Notes under the pieces: model-generated
Told to the model about the DNA's origin: nothing
Database searches by the model: none
Seen by the model: only the letters and a program-made list of their open reading frames with translations
Program-made: the position numbers and the translations under genes
Shown here: positions 1 to 14,639 of the stretch, piece by piece
How positions within the stretch are numbered: the first letter of the stretch is position 1
How the letters are laid out: each line of letters opens with the position of its first letter
Source of the DNA: Pampus argenteus
Taxonomy: Eukaryota > Chordata > Actinopteri > Scombriformes > Stromateidae
DNA: 64,000 nt
Direction: 5' to 3'
Assembly (NCBI GenBank): GCA_036937835.1
Contig: CM072876.1
Location: 13,408,501 to 13,472,500 of the forward strand

Positions 1-1571
1 GTTTTGTTGTTGGTCCTTGTCCAGGCCAGTACATTGCTCAGCTTCTGCGCCGGCACTCCACTTCATCCACTTCATGTGGAGCGCAATCTACTGCAGGTCA
101 TAAACTGACTGTGGGTAAGTACCTCATACTAAAAAAAAAAATCCAAACTATCCCTTTAACACCCCGTGGGGCAGTGGGCTGTCTGATTGCAGCGTTATCA
201 CAACACTCTCAGAATGGAGCAGAGAGTGGGCAGTATTGACAGACAGCTGGTTTGTAGGGAGAGGAGGGCTACGCTGTTGATTGTAGTTCAATGATCCCCT
301 CGGGCAAACAGGACGGACGTCAGTTAGTACTCACCGGAAATGCAAATGCTTCCGCCTCCGTCCATCAGTGATCTGCTTAGTGTTGGACTGAGAGTTTTAT
401 GTAAGAGTGAACGAAGCATCTGAGACAAAACTGTTGATAATGGACGATATTGCAAAAGTCTGAATTACATTGAATGGTGACATCTTTTTGAGTCCAATGT
501 CAACATTTTATATTATGGTTAAGGTTACAGAAAGATTGTTATTATGGCAATTTACTGATTTATCTCCTTCCAGAGCAGCTTTAATACATCTGCATATTAC
601 CGTCACAAGGCCCTTCACAATCAAGTGCAGAAACGCTGCTCTGATTGCAACGTGTTCCTCTATGCTTCAAGTGGCACTCGCGTACTGACAAGTGCCACTC
701 AAACAGAAAGTCAAGTGACAACAAAAAGAAAAGGAGACGGGAGATTATGTGAAAGACCTTGCTGATAGCCAACAAAACAGAAAGAGGTGACTTCTGAACA
801 TTTCATGCACATATTAAATAGCGTGAGCTTAAAATATACCAAATAGATGAAATTGGTAAAAAGGAGAATTGATTGCTATATTAGTGCGATGTGCAACGTC
901 ATCCACGTTTGCTAGATGCCGGTTCCAAAAAAATAAATAATTGAATCCCACTCAAAAAGCCTCAGCTGCTCTAAATTTAGGCCCTATATTATCTGAGCTG
1001 AGTCAGACTATCGGACTATTCCTACCCTGTTAAACTAAAGTGGCTAATCTTTATATACAGTATTGTGCAAATTAGAAACACGCATGTTATTACCATCAAA
1101 CTGTACCTAGACCCTAACCCCAACCAAAAGACATTTGTACAAACCTTGAATTGTGTTTAAACGAACGCTAACACTGCACGAAACCAGCAAAATCTCATCA
1201 AAGTTTGTTCAGGCTTCTGTATTGGTGCCTTTTGCAAACCTGTTGCATTCATAGTTCATGACAAACAAACAAAGTTGGTTCTTAAAAAGGGGACATGATG
1301 GAAAAACACATTGTTCCTCTTTGTCTCCTATTAGATTTCAATCTGTGCTGAAATGAAAGCAGATGTTGAAAATCTAGCAAGCACGAAACACTCGTATCAA
1401 TTTGTCTTATAACACGTCTCAGGAACACGTTGATTGGCTCCCGACAGTCATTTGATCATCATCAGCATCAAATAGTGATTGTTCCGAAGCAATAGTTTCA
1501 CATCTATGTGCAGGTTTGGAAACAGCAGCAGCCGCAGGTAGTGTGCATGTGTGACCACATATAGAAGCTTT

Positions 1572-1586
1572 GGTGTGTGTGTTTGA

Positions 1587-1618
<32 letters not shown>
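1572..1618. repeat. (TG)n microsatellite
   Basis: Two TG runs joined by TTTGAA; the longer part spans 1588-1618. Confidence 0.94.
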
Positions 1619-1620
<2 letters not shown>

Positions 1621-4600
1621 GTGTCATCTGAGGTAACCATCCTTTCAGTAGAGCACATTTCCTCCCCTGCAGGACATGTATCCCAGAGCTGCTGCTCAGA
1701 GATCTCTGCGCTGCTGCAGATATCGCAGGGCTCTCTGTACAGCAGATCGGGATCAGACAGAGCGTCCTGGTAGCCGAGGGGTTACAATGCATGCAGCACT
1801 GCTGCAACAGCCCTGGTTCAACTCCACCTTGGGAGTTGATGCCCCGCAACATACATACAAAATAGATCAGACTGCCAGGGGCTTAACTTCAGGGATTTTA
1901 TTTGTCATTATCCTTCTCTACTGTGTTCTGGTATATTCTGCTGTATATTACCATGACGGATTGTGACACAGTCAGGTTGTATTCTTAATGTCATTGTGAT
2001 GCATATGATGCATATGATCCACCGCTCTACTGTAAAGAACTGAGGCTTGTCATTTATCTATAATTATTATAGCCCCAGTGTGATATATTTGACTGCAACC
2101 TTCCTACTGTTTTATGTTCATACTATTTATGTTATAGGCATTTTAACATGTATTTCCTTATACTTACTGTATATCTACCGTTACATTTCCCCAAAAGCCT
2201 GTGCTATAGTAGATTCAGAGAGAATAATAAGCATAAATATGTATTAAAAAATGATCTTAGTGAAAGACTCGCCATTACAAATCTAAAATATAGATAAGAT
2301 AAGCAAAGAGATCAATAAATTATTGTGTTGTGTTATCATAATGAAAAATAGATGGAAAACAAAACAAACAATCCTGCACTCAGCTGTAGATTTCTACAGA
2401 CTCAACCTCTTTAGCGGTCTGTTTTTCTTCTGAGGCTTTCATAAAAGTGTTTACTGTATATGCTCAGTACAACAAATCACACCCAATGAGTGTATTTTCA
2501 TAAAGCCTCCCCACCAACAACCTATAAAGAGCTAATAAAGACACAAAGAAGTTAGACGTGGAGTCTTTCTTGGCTAAACATCGGAGAGTATAAGTGCCTG
2601 TGAATGTTTTTCAGCGCTCATTCTGGGAAATCACGTTGATAGTTGCTTCCATTACTGGTGGATGTACTGCAGGGAACAACACACATCAGTTTAAGCATGC
2701 ATCGAGACGGGGCTTTAATTTAAAAACTACATCATGCACTACATTTTTATTTATCACTGTATGTCAGTGTGGATCCATTGACCCCGCAGATGACACTTTA
2801 CATACTAGTCTTAATAACTTGTCCACATAAAGTGGGAAATCAGTGGCTTTGTGGCAGGACACTGTACAGAAAACACCATGATAGAATTGAGGTTAAAGCA
2901 AGACTCCCCTGGAAACAACTCACATATCACAATATCACAACTTGCTCATGAGCTGCTTCAGCGGCCACGTAAAGAATAATTAGATTTGTAATTCAGATGA
3001 AACCATCAGCCGTGATTTAATTGAGTCCAAAGCTCTCTGGTGTGCGACACGTTTGCAATGACGATGACGGTGCATCAAACTCCGATTTAGTTTATCTATT
3101 ATCCATATTTGAGTCATTACGCTTGAGGTAATTTAAAATCTCATTGTTGGTACATGTTCCACATAATATGTTAGTTCAAGGTACAATGTATAGTTTGTAA
3201 ATATTATGTTTCTTTGATCATGCATTTCTGTTGAGATAAATATCTTGTATTTACCCAACAAGCGATGCCTGCAGCATCCGTCTCAGTTTGTGCTATTGTC
3301 CACACATCATAAACGAGCTCTTTGCTATGCAAGAAAATATATCATTAATGCATGTTCTCAGCAACAAGAAGAGGCTAACTACGATACGCCGACCTTTTGA
3401 TGAACGGAGCGATAATACAATAATAATAATTCTGATAATGAAGCTTCCCCTGGATGGAAAGTCTGGGCACGTACACTTCATGGACATGCATTTCCATAAG
3501 ATTATTTCTATAAGGGGGACTCGGGTAATCCCACATTCAATCTAATGTTTCATGCAGGGAATTAACATCTTTCTTGATTCAGGAAGAAGATTACCATGAC
3601 AGCCGGTCAAAGGTCAAATTAGTTGCGTAGAAATTATTTAATGTAGTGACTTTGATAATAGTAAAAAAAGAAAAAAAAAAGTATGCGCGTGTATGTAGGC
3701 ATCAGTCATACATTAGCACACACAGTGTCACACACACACACACCAAATGAATTGCCAGCGTGGGTGTAATGACTCATAGCAGAGACGGTGAAGCTGTCTG
3801 CCTGCAGAGTGTACGGGTTTATGTCTGAAGGTCAGATACGAAGATTCAGTGACAGTGATGACGAGTCTTACTGGTTTCAGCCCAGTGCATCTGGCAGCAG
3901 GGTGATGGGACTGTTAATGGAAGTGTAATGACAGCAGGATGGCTTTTCCACAGTTGACTGCCGGTGCATGCAAGCGAGGTGATACCATCCCACAGCAATT
4001 TATGAGGCCCATTCTTGACCACAAATTTAAATTTAAGTCTCCAGGTTTGTGTATCTGAAACAAATTAGATTGTTTCTCCTGCAAGCAATAACCAATGAAA
4101 ACATCATCGACAATCTTACCTCAATTGGGTTAGTGTACTCGACCGTAGCTACCGATCATATTCAACTAGTTAAAATAGCAGTGATGTCCAATCAATCAGG
4201 ATTTCACTACAGAAATTAAAATTTGCAAAACTAAGAAATTATAAGATGCACATCAGATGTAGCATATCCTCCTCGTTCGTTTTTGCAATCCTCATACTGA
4301 CATACAGACATTTCTATTGGGAATCAATTAAACTTAGCTATACCTCTAATCTCTCTGTCTAACAAACACACAGAGACTGTTAAAAATAAAATAGAGGGTT
4401 ATGGACAGACTGCTGCTGTATTACTGTGGGAGGAAGAGCAGAGAATTATAGTCTCAGCCTCCCTTGGTATAGTTAACACCTTGGAGACACGACAGATGCT
4501 GCAGTGAGGGCAACGTGCCCTGGGTGACAGCAGAGCAACAGGTCGTCTACCTGACTGCAGCAGGACCCAAAAGATTACCTGGATTTAGGCCACTCTGTTT

Positions 4601-7087
4601 TTTGTTTTTTTTTGTTGCCTGCTTCAGCTGCTTCAGCTTCTATCTGTTCAGAGACTTCAGAGTAAAGAGGCTGGAATAAAGCAAGCAGGACAAGTAACAA
4701 GTTCCTCTCCTATTCTAATAAAGGCTTTTTTGTTGGCAGAGGTGGGTTTACTACCCTGCTGGTAAAGTTAAAAAAAAATAGTTTGACATATTGGAAAAAA
4801 GAAGTAATTGATTTCTTGTACTTGCAGTGGTAGTCAGGGGTCTTGTGGATTTAAAGGGCATTCATTGCCACTGGAAACAAAGCTGGAAATGTATCTCTGT
4901 TGGAGTCCCAGAAGGACAAACAGCTACTTTCATTGCGAGTGTCAATATGTATTTTTAGCTGCTCCTCGGGACAAATTTAAAAGTCCTGTCTTGATTGTCT
5001 CTTGTATGCTGAAAATAATTCTCCCATCGTTGTTGGGAGATGAGTGATGGCACAGAAGGCCGCTTGGAGACCCGGGCCTTTGGCTCGTGTTCTGGTGATG
5101 GCCTTTGTCTTGAGTCAATCACCAGCGTGTAATGCGTTTTGACAAAACAGTTGATGCTCAGTTGAACTATGTTTTCAACGTGTTCCTCCTGCATGGAGAA
5201 TTGCTCTGATATTGCACCTAGCCAAACCTCTTCATTTGTAAAACATACTGGATGCTTGATACTCTCCGACATGTCGGTCCGTATATCTGTAACATGCAGC
5301 ACACTGAATACATTACCTGTGTGATTTCTCCTTTTGAAGCACCTCGATACTTCTGTAAACTAACACAAATCAAACATTATTCAGCAGAGAGAATACTTAA
5401 TGAAAACAGCCCTGTGGCACACCACCTTAAAAGCTTGACTACAGGTAAAGGGGACATTTTTGACCCCGCGCCTCTCATAACAACATAACAAAAAATTTTC
5501 TTTAGTTGTTAAGACAAAGACAAATGGATACATTCCTGAGGCAGAAATGTTGAGAGGTTAAAGTTCTCATAAAAAAACTTGATGATTGAGTTTGTGTTTG
5601 GCAGAGAGCCGGCTGGCCACAGACAGCTGCATGTGAACTGAGGCCAAACACTCCCTGGGCAATAATCAATCCAGACAAGAGGGACACCAACAGAGCTGAC
5701 CTCGCATCTCAAAAGCCAGACACATCCATACCTGGCAGAAAGTGAGCAATCATCACAGGGGGAGGTTGATTATTTTCCTTTTTCCCTGTTCTCTAATGGG
5801 GGTCCAGCCACCCACTTCTATCTAAAGCAAATTATGTCATTACTGTGATATCAAATAATACTATGCCATGTTTCCCTCAAGAAAGCAACACTGGAGATGA
5901 ATAAAAATGAATCAACCTTACCATCATCATCAGCCAGCTTAATATGACATCTAGATTTTTTTTTTTTCAGATGGATTCAATATTACCTTAAAAATAAAAT
6001 AACCGTATCATTTTACCACCAAACGTCAGTTATTCTACGTGAACAAGCGTATGATACAACTTGTGTTTAATTGCTTCATTAATATTGATTGGTTCTGTTG
6101 CACACTGATGATGTTTTTAATGAGGCGATGATGACTGTATCACACAAATATAGTCAAGAATAACTCAAAAGTGAAAATTGCCAAATTTATTCCTATATAA
6201 CCTAAAAAATTCCCAACCAAGTTTACGGCAACAATAATTCCCATTGGACGCATCGTAAAAAGTGATTTACAGCACAATACGGAGCGTAAATGTCAGTGTC
6301 ATTATAAACGTAAAGGGATTTAGTCTATCGCAGGCAAAGAGGAGTAAATGTCAAAGAAACATTCCTCTCCCACCTTTCTGCCATGACAACACTTAATAAG
6401 GAATGAGTTGTTAATCCACCGTCACAGCATAACTCACAAAACAACACCGCTTGTGTAACACAGACAATATTTACTAAAACGAGTTTGAGCCGTGTGCAAA
6501 GTAGTGACAACGCGCTCACAAAATGAAGCATCACTTTGAATCAGGAAAAAAAAAAAAGCATTTCAAATAAAGGCAGCAAAGAGGGGGAAAAAGCACTTGG
6601 CCTTTACCTTCATACATGAGACGGTGAACATTTCAACTTCATTCTTAGTTTGTCAGAGAAATCCATTAGTCTACAATTTACTGCTCTCCTGCTGCACTGT
6701 CAAGAGTGAATAGGGACGGTACGTGGGTGTCTCTGGAACGGCACTCATTAAAACCTTTTTATTTTACCGAACATTTCGAGGATTCAACATGAACGACAGA
6801 CGGAAAGAAAAGACTGCTCAGCTCTTAAAGGGAGAACATCAGGACTGGTTCCAAAGATTTCTGGGATCTCATTAGAGCCTTGAAGTCCGTCAGAACTGAA
6901 ACGATCTGCTGGAAATGTGTGCGTTTCAAAATGAATTCACCTTCACCGTTCATATGGCACCGACATCAGGTCAAAATGTCTAATAATCTAATAATTTTAT
7001 GACAAAAACATTTGGAAAAAACGTGGGTCTGAGTCTTATTTCTGCAGATACATAAACTCACAGGGAGCCCTTAAATTAGCAACTGAA

Positions 7088-7124
7088 GCTAAAAAAATAA
7101 AAAAAAAAAAAATAAAAAAAAAAA
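7088..7124. repeat. A-rich run
   Basis: A-tracts separated by single T residues. It could be the tail of an old retroelement copy, but no body was recognised next to it. Confidence 0.8.
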
Positions 7125-7187
7125 GGAAAGAGGCTTGATGCTAAAAGTTTGGTTGATAAATAAAGAAAACAATAATTATCTTACATA

Positions 7188-7310
7188 TCTACACACACAC
7201 ACACACACAAGGCCACAGAACAAGGCTGTCTTCATTGAAATAAAACAGCCTTGTAGAATTACACACACACACCTGGCTGCAAGTGTCGCTCTGAACACAC
7301 ACACACCAGC
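7188..7310. repeat. Three short (CA)n runs
   Basis: AC runs at about 7190-7208, 7261-7272 and 7297-7308, separated by unique sequence. Confidence 0.85.
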
Positions 7311-8212
7311 TAACAACTTTAAATTCCCATCGATTAGCAGGTGGCAGAGCATTATAAGACAGACTGTCAGATGCCAAAGCAGATTGGGCCTGATTAGAGC
7401 TCATTCTCAGGAAGGTTATGGGGGAGGTCGACGGTTATGACTCCCCCCTCACCCCCACCCTGGGGGAGCAGTACATAGGCCGCTTCTGAGGGCAACAGGG
7501 ACAACAGAGATGTGAGAAACAGGCCGCAGACCCTGCTCTGTCCGGGAATAAAGACTGACACATCACTAGCTCTAAAGATCCATCTCTCTGGCTCTTCTAG
7601 TCTTTTCTTTTCCCTCTGTTTATTCCTCTTTTTCATTCACGTCGCAGCACCTGGTATATCGTGTTCAAAGACACAGCGGAAAGTTAAAGATTAAAATGTA
7701 TTAATCACAGACGTTTAATGGCTCTTTGACCGTTTCTCACAGAAATAAGATATCATTAACACAGGAGCAAAACCGCTGGTGTGAATCTGGTGTGAACACT
7801 CTGTCTTTACACCATCTGTGAGACATTCCCAGTGAACAGCGGACTCACTGCAGCATCTCTGAGGATCTTCAGCTTTATCTTTTACATTATGTCTCTCGTG
7901 AGCTTTAGAAAGTCAGTCTGAGCAAAAGTATTCTGTGTACTGGCTTTGATTTATGTCAATGCCAATTTTCAGCTCTGCATAGTGATAATGAACCAGTGCT
8001 GTGAGGAGACTGGGGGGGGGGGCGAATTCTGAAATTCTCTCTCGAAGTTCGAATTCGTTTTATTACACATAGCTTGAATGCCCCGGAGATGTGTCTGTAA
8101 CTGATTTATATCTTTTTACAATTTTATCTCATAGCTGAATCAGTCCTGAATGAATCTTTCAACGGACAATTTTTGCTGCACAGTACATGTCATCTAACCA
8201 TTTGTATAAAAC

Positions 8213-8293
8213 AAATTAAAATTAAAATTAAAATTAAAATTAAAATTAAAATTAAAATTAAAATTAAAATTAAAATTAAAATTAAAATTAAAA
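8213..8293. repeat. (AAAATT)n hexanucleotide microsatellite
   Basis: About 13 units of AAAATT ending in a short A-run. The Asn-Phe repeat open frame over it is an artefact. Confidence 0.95.
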
Positions 8294-9229
8294 AAAAAAT
8301 AAAAATACTTACACACAAGGCCAAAGGATACAATACATACACATACATGTAAAAAATAATAAATACCGTATATACATAATCTTAAACCTTGAGCTTTTGC
8401 ATTGGTTACTCTCAAGATCCAAGTACACGTACAGTATATTGTTGCGATTTGAGTCTTTATCACAGTTAGTGTTCTTCGAAGCTCGTCTTACGGATATAAT
8501 GTATGTTACGATCAATAGAAATGTATGGATTTTTATACACCAGAGCGATGGTGTATTTGTGTGACCTCATATAGGAGACTGGGGGTCTGAGTAGGTGATA
8601 ATGTGGGTTCCCCAACAGATTCAGCAACGAAGCCTGCTGTCTACCGTACATCCTCAGGGGTCTAATTAGACTGGAGACAAGGCTCTCGTTCAGACTCTAG
8701 ATTACGATGACAGCTCTAAATCTGCTTAACAACTTTCTCTTTGCGATAATTCTGACAATACATATTAAATAGTTTAAATGTTACAAATGTGTTTCGTGTT
8801 TCTTTATCAAAAGTTTTTCTTTCTGCCAAACATTAAACTATTTTTTTAACGACTCACTATGATTTAAAAAAAGAAATTGAAAAATTGAAATTCAAACTGT
8901 ATAATAATACTATCACCAAAGACAACAGGCTTCATCCTCTGAGGGCTATGAATGTCTGTTCAAAATGTCATGGCAATACATCTAGCACCATCCCCGGAGT
9001 CACACTGCTAGCTACATTATAGTAGTGCTTCTCTATGAAAATCAGACCATTACCAATACTTTGAAATCAATGCAGAGAGAGAGGGGGGAAAAAAAGGACC
9101 ACAGGCATAAATGTTGTCCCCTGAGGCAAATCCCATCTACATTTAACATGTACATTACCTCTCTGGAGGTTTCAGTCTGCTCTCTGCTAGTTGGCCTGAA
9201 ACACCAGGATTCCCCAGGGCCATAGATCC

Positions 9230-10170
9230 AAGTAGGACAAGCAATTTATTTCCAAAAGAAATGCATGTCATCATTTTTGGTGTCTGCTCAGGATCTACTG
9301 GCTCAGCACTTTAGCAGCTCCATTCATTTGAGCCAAGATCAGGTCTGGTGATGGTCTATTTGTAGGTTACCTTGAATCACACTTGAATCAGAGTTATTAA
9401 ACACTAATCTGGCACGAAACACTGAACAGCCTTGAAATAGTTCCAGGACATAACTGAAGCTTTCATTTCAAGGTGGGAAGCTCAGAGCTTTATCTGCTGG
9501 AGACGAGAGAAAGCAGGGAAAAAATGAACCAAGAGACAATCCATTTATCGCTGTTAGTATTCAAGGTGCAACAACAACAGCAGCACAGATGTCTTCCAGC
9601 TTTGTGGAGAGACCCCCATATTTCAGCCTTGCACCAAGGAGAGGCATCGATTGCTGTGATGGCCCCCCGGGAGCTGCTGCCTGATAGATAGACAGGCAGC
9701 CAGACCTCACTCCTCCAGCCCTCTATATCCTCTCAGCATCCAGGACAGGCTTATTCATCCTGGCCCCATCTCAGGGCCCATATCCCTTCTTTCTGTCAAG
9801 CCCATGAGATGAATACGGCAATTGGTTTTGCCATTGTGGAGATTGTAAGGGCCCCGAGCCTTCACTGCTTTTACCCCAATCTAAAGAGCCCTCAGGCAAG
9901 TGCATGCTTTGGCAAAGAATGAGGGAGAAAACACTCAATGGCTGAGATAGCACTCTGCAAATGAACAACAGAGTGCAGCCTGGTGATGTGCAACACAGCC
10001 AGACAGGGAGTGTTGCATCAAGGAGAGAAAGAGCTCATCATGATGGCTCGCTTTGACTTGAAATGCATCATGAGAAGAGGACGCTGCTATTTTGCCTTTT
10101 TCCCTCCTTCCAAATGAAGCAGCAGTTCAGACTGCAGTATCACTTTAGCTCAGCTTTACTGTAGGCCAGT
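9230..10170. promoter_or_regulatory. Candidate conserved non-coding block (about 0.9 kb)
   Basis: The longest high-complexity stretch in this intron without microsatellites apart from a short CAA/CAG run. It contains SOX-like (GCCATTGTGG), CCAAT-like (GGCAATTGG) and homeodomain cores. Open frames here (9473-9691) have no family resemblance. Composition suggests an enhancer cluster; not tested. Confidence 0.28.
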
Positions 10171-11196
10171 CAAGCCCCTGGCCACTCATAAACACATTAT
10201 ACTGCAATTAACTAATCGCGGTGAAGTGATAACATAGTCATTATGCCATACTCAAACTGCACTGGAAAACCGCCTCTGATCCACTCATCAAATTTCAAAA
10301 GTTACAAAAAAAAAATGGAAATGGAAATGTAGGGAGGATATGGCAGAAGGACTGAAAAATATCTTGTATTTACATATTTACAGGTTGATGGTTGTGTAGT
10401 GAAAACAGAAAGTTATAGCCTTTCCTGTGCATATCGCTGTGTACATCAAATAAAGCAGAAATACCATAAATGTCACTTTTAATGAAAATAGAGATTGGCT
10501 GGAATGTCGAGTGCAGTAGATGAGGCTCCATTCATTGAGGCTGAATCAGGCTTGAGCAGTCAAGGAAAGCCAGAATGTTGGAAAGTCATTTCTCTTCAGC
10601 GCAGCATGGAGTGAGATAGCAGCATACCATTACCAGGCACAAGGAACGCTCTGGACAGTTATTCCTCAGGGCAGCCGGGAGAAGATAACACACACACACA
10701 CTTTCAATCTCATCACTGACACACATACACACCGTCCATCGTCGTGAAGCACTTTCTGACAGCATAAAAATAAAGCAAAGGGATGGCTGAATATGTATTT
10801 GATTTGAAAGAAACATGTTGTTGGGCTGGGAACTGAAGTATAGAAGTGAAACAGAAAAAAAGAAAAAAAAAAGAAAAAGAGGCAGTAATGTTGCCAACTG
10901 ACATCAAGCAGCACGGAAATCATCTTCACTGCAGGTCCCAGGATCAGGAATTGAATGCAATATTGAACAGCTGATGGAGGAAGCAGTAATTTCACTCAAC
11001 CCTCCACCAAACTATCAATAATTTACCCTCGCAAAGACGCACATGCATGAGGAGAAAGCATGCATATATGCACACAATTTGACTTGTGCTGCATAGGCTT
11101 CAGTCATCTCAGGGTTAAGCTATCAAAAAAGTCGTACTATTTCTAAATTATTTCAACTATTTTCCACCTATGTTCGTTTGTCTAATAAACATGCAT

Positions 11197-11199
<3 letters not shown>

Positions 11200-11233
<34 letters not shown>
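11200..11233. repeat. (AC)n microsatellite
   Basis: An AC run of about 34 bases flanked by ATGCATGC and ATGCACGC. Confidence 0.94.
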
Positions 11234-11235
<2 letters not shown>

Positions 11236-14200
11236 CACGCCATCTTTTGCCACTGTGCAGGAGGCCCGTCAGTCTGTGATGGTATTTAAAGGTGTTAAAG
11301 TGATGAAGTAGAGCAGTGGGAGAACTCTAATCACTTCACACGACCGTTAGAGGCCGTTGTGATTCAGCCAATGTCAGAAAACTGAACCTTTGGCCCTGCT
11401 AACTAGATCATAAACCACATACAGAGCAGCGACATCAACATGAAATCACACTCTGTTCACACAGCTGTTTGCTTACTGCATGATGCGCTTACTGCACAAC
11501 TGGTGCAGCTTGTTTAGTTCTTTGATACAGTCACTACAATGACTTGCCCGGGGATGTAATGTGTTGTAGCACAGATCCTATGGATCCAATGTAAGACTCA
11601 TTTATTCATTTCTGCTGCAAACCCCTCTGAAAATCAAGATTACAGCATGACGTAGTCTAAATATAAATGATATATCAAAGATAAAGGGTTTTGTTAAGTC
11701 TATAAATATGGAGGCACAATATTTTCTTTTGTCTACAGCAGTAATTAAATCACTTAAGACTCAGCTGAGCTGCCAATTAGCTTGAAAAGCAATGAGTGAA
11801 GTTGACTTGAACTGCTCAGAGGATTTCTGATTAAGGTGATTGATATCTCCACCCTAACGCAGACGGTCAATATGAAACTATTTATCAATTTTGAAAGTCG
11901 TGGAGTGTCAAAATTGTAAAAATAGCTCACATAAACCACAAACAAGTCAGTTATTTTAATGGAAAAATCAACATGCTAAATATTAGTGTTGAACTGAAAT
12001 GTATGTTAGCAGACATATATCAGGAGGGAGATATATCACAAGACCTCTGGGTTAATTAAACTGCTGTGAAGCCACCCAGTGAATCATGGTCCTGTCTCAC
12101 CTGATTAGCAGCCACAAACATAGACAAACGTACTGAATGAATACCAACCCCCTCAAATATACACCGCGAGCATGACAGCAGGACACTTTGCACTTTGATG
12201 TAGGCGCCTCACTGACATTCATAATCAAAACTTTTGCTGGGATTGTTTGATTTAACTCATGTGGCTAAATGTGTGTGATTTGCCAATTAGCACCCAACAG
12301 CAGATACAGACGATAGTTATTTCTTGTTTCTGCCCGTGTGTCTGGCTAATATGAATGTGCTATGACCACTGTAAGGGAATGCAACCATCCAATTATAAAA
12401 AACCAATTACTAGTCATCATTTCAAGCATTTAAAAGTTTGCGATGCACAAGGTTCAAATGAGAGTGATCCTTCTCCTCATATATATATATTTTTTTCCAT
12501 CTCTCCTTCAAACTCTGTTTGTTGAGCGTGGGTATATTTGTATGTGGATTGAAGTCAAATTGAGTTTTTCAGAACCACTTTGGGATCCTGGCAGCTTCAC
12601 GACCGACTGAGTGTGATGGCACTCCGTGAATTTTCGTCTTTTTGTTTCCTTGTGAAAATACTCAAATTGCCAATTACCGCTGGATTCCTGGTGAAGAAAA
12701 AAGAAAAAGAAAAAAGGAAATAAGCCAGCGTCACTCCATCTTCATCCAAGAATGCACGCACAGTAATGTCTGATGCAGATGTGCTGAAATGGACTGTCAG
12801 AGGATTCATTGTCTGGGTTTTAGCTATTAAAGACATCCAGGTGTAGATGCGCGTAGATGAAATATAACCATGAAACCATGATCACTGTAGGGGCATTTCT
12901 GTAGGGCATTTCTATCACCTTTATCGACCAACAACCTTATCAACACCCCGTTGTTAAATTATGGTCATTATGGGCAATGAAAAGCGGATTTATTTTCACT
13001 TTAATTACGCTGGCATTGAACTGTCACCTGTTTCATCCTTGACTGATCTCCGCTGCCTCTCACTGGGCTGACCGCAGCCAGAGGTCTTCATAGCCCGATT
13101 GATTATCGTTAATGGCTCAGTGAGACGCGCAAAACTTTTCACAGGGTTTTTAGCACCTCTATAATTACTTTGCTTTAAGAAGGACAGACTCTGATGAAAG
13201 TCACCTGAGAGGTCTAAAATTAATGACAAATCCATATATAACAGAATACATAGTTTCTCAAATATAAACCTTGACAACAGTCAGCCATATGATAAAAGAT
13301 CCTTTATTTCATCATCTTGGTAGCACCTCATTAGCCGATTTTTGGGTATTTAATGCCACAAGAACAGAAGATTGCGCTTTTTTTTAAACAGCAATTCTAC
13401 CAAATCAAATCATGATATAAATGAACACATTTTACATAAAATTAATTTCAATGTGTCTTTCAAATATCCCTTTAAAAAGGCACAAACACCAAATGCCTCC
13501 TACACAGCTGCAATTGCTTCAGAAAAGGCCAGAACACAGGGCTGACTGCAATGCATTGCCCCTGCAGCGGCTTGAGGTTAAGTGCTTCAGGTCCATGACA
13601 CTTATCCTGGAAGAGAAGGTGTGCAGCAGCGAGCAGGAAAACATCAGCATCATGTTCTCACATTAAACTAGTCATGTGATATGTTTTTGTCTTTGTAGGA
13701 TTTATTTTCTGTACTTGTAAGACATGCTCGTATTTGTTTATGAGGAATGATGAGACTAGAAATGTGTTGTGTATTGGTTTGATAGGTGCATTTACATACA
13801 TACAGGTACATACAAACCACGCCGCGTTCGACAGTGGGCCGTAGCACATTTGTAGGACATGTATTTTAAACAATATTAAGCTGCAAACAATTCTTTTAAG
13901 TGTGTCTGCATGATGTAGCACAGTGCACGTAGGAGTGAGAGCTCCAATTGTTTATATACTGTAGCTCTCTGAAGCTCGAACAGAATCACAAGACTTAATG
14001 CAAGTATAAGTGCATTTCCACCAGCCAGCAATTTACAGCAATTATCGGATAATGTCAAAGATTATGAATAGCTTTTTCTGCTATTTTTCCACCTACAGGA
14101 GGTGGATTTAGTCTCTGACTCTGGCAGGGAACCAGACTACACAGCACAGATCCATGTGTTTTATATTATCAGATACCTAAAACATTTATTCAGTGGCTCT

Positions 14201-14639
14201 GATGAATTATTAGTGGGGGAATAATAGTGATTAGAATGAAGTGTAGTCTGAGTCACCTACTGTATATTCTGCATCTTTTTTAAATCTAGTTTTATACATC
14301 TGTTAATGTCAAAATAGGCTCAAAGGAAATCCTCCCTACAAGTGATTTTCCAGGTCCCTCTCACTACCACCTCACTTAAATGGTAACATTGATCGAATCA
14401 ACCCTCCGATCTTCGGCAGAGTAAAATGTCTCGTCTCCTGCTTGCAATTTATTCACCTGCCCCGCGCTTCATATTCGACTCCCTCCGGCGTGTCTCCCTG
14501 ACGAGCCTCGTTTCTTCTCTACTTCGGAAAAACAGCCTTTTCTTTGAGCCAGAGGAATGAGTGTGACGAGGGAGGTGGCTTTGAAATTAGGTTTTAAAGA
14601 TGAGGCAGGTTTGTGGTTTCACAAATGACATCAGTAACA

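Noticed and set aside
8194..8463. Open frame with Asn-Phe repeats
   Set aside because: It translates the (AAAATT)n microsatellite.
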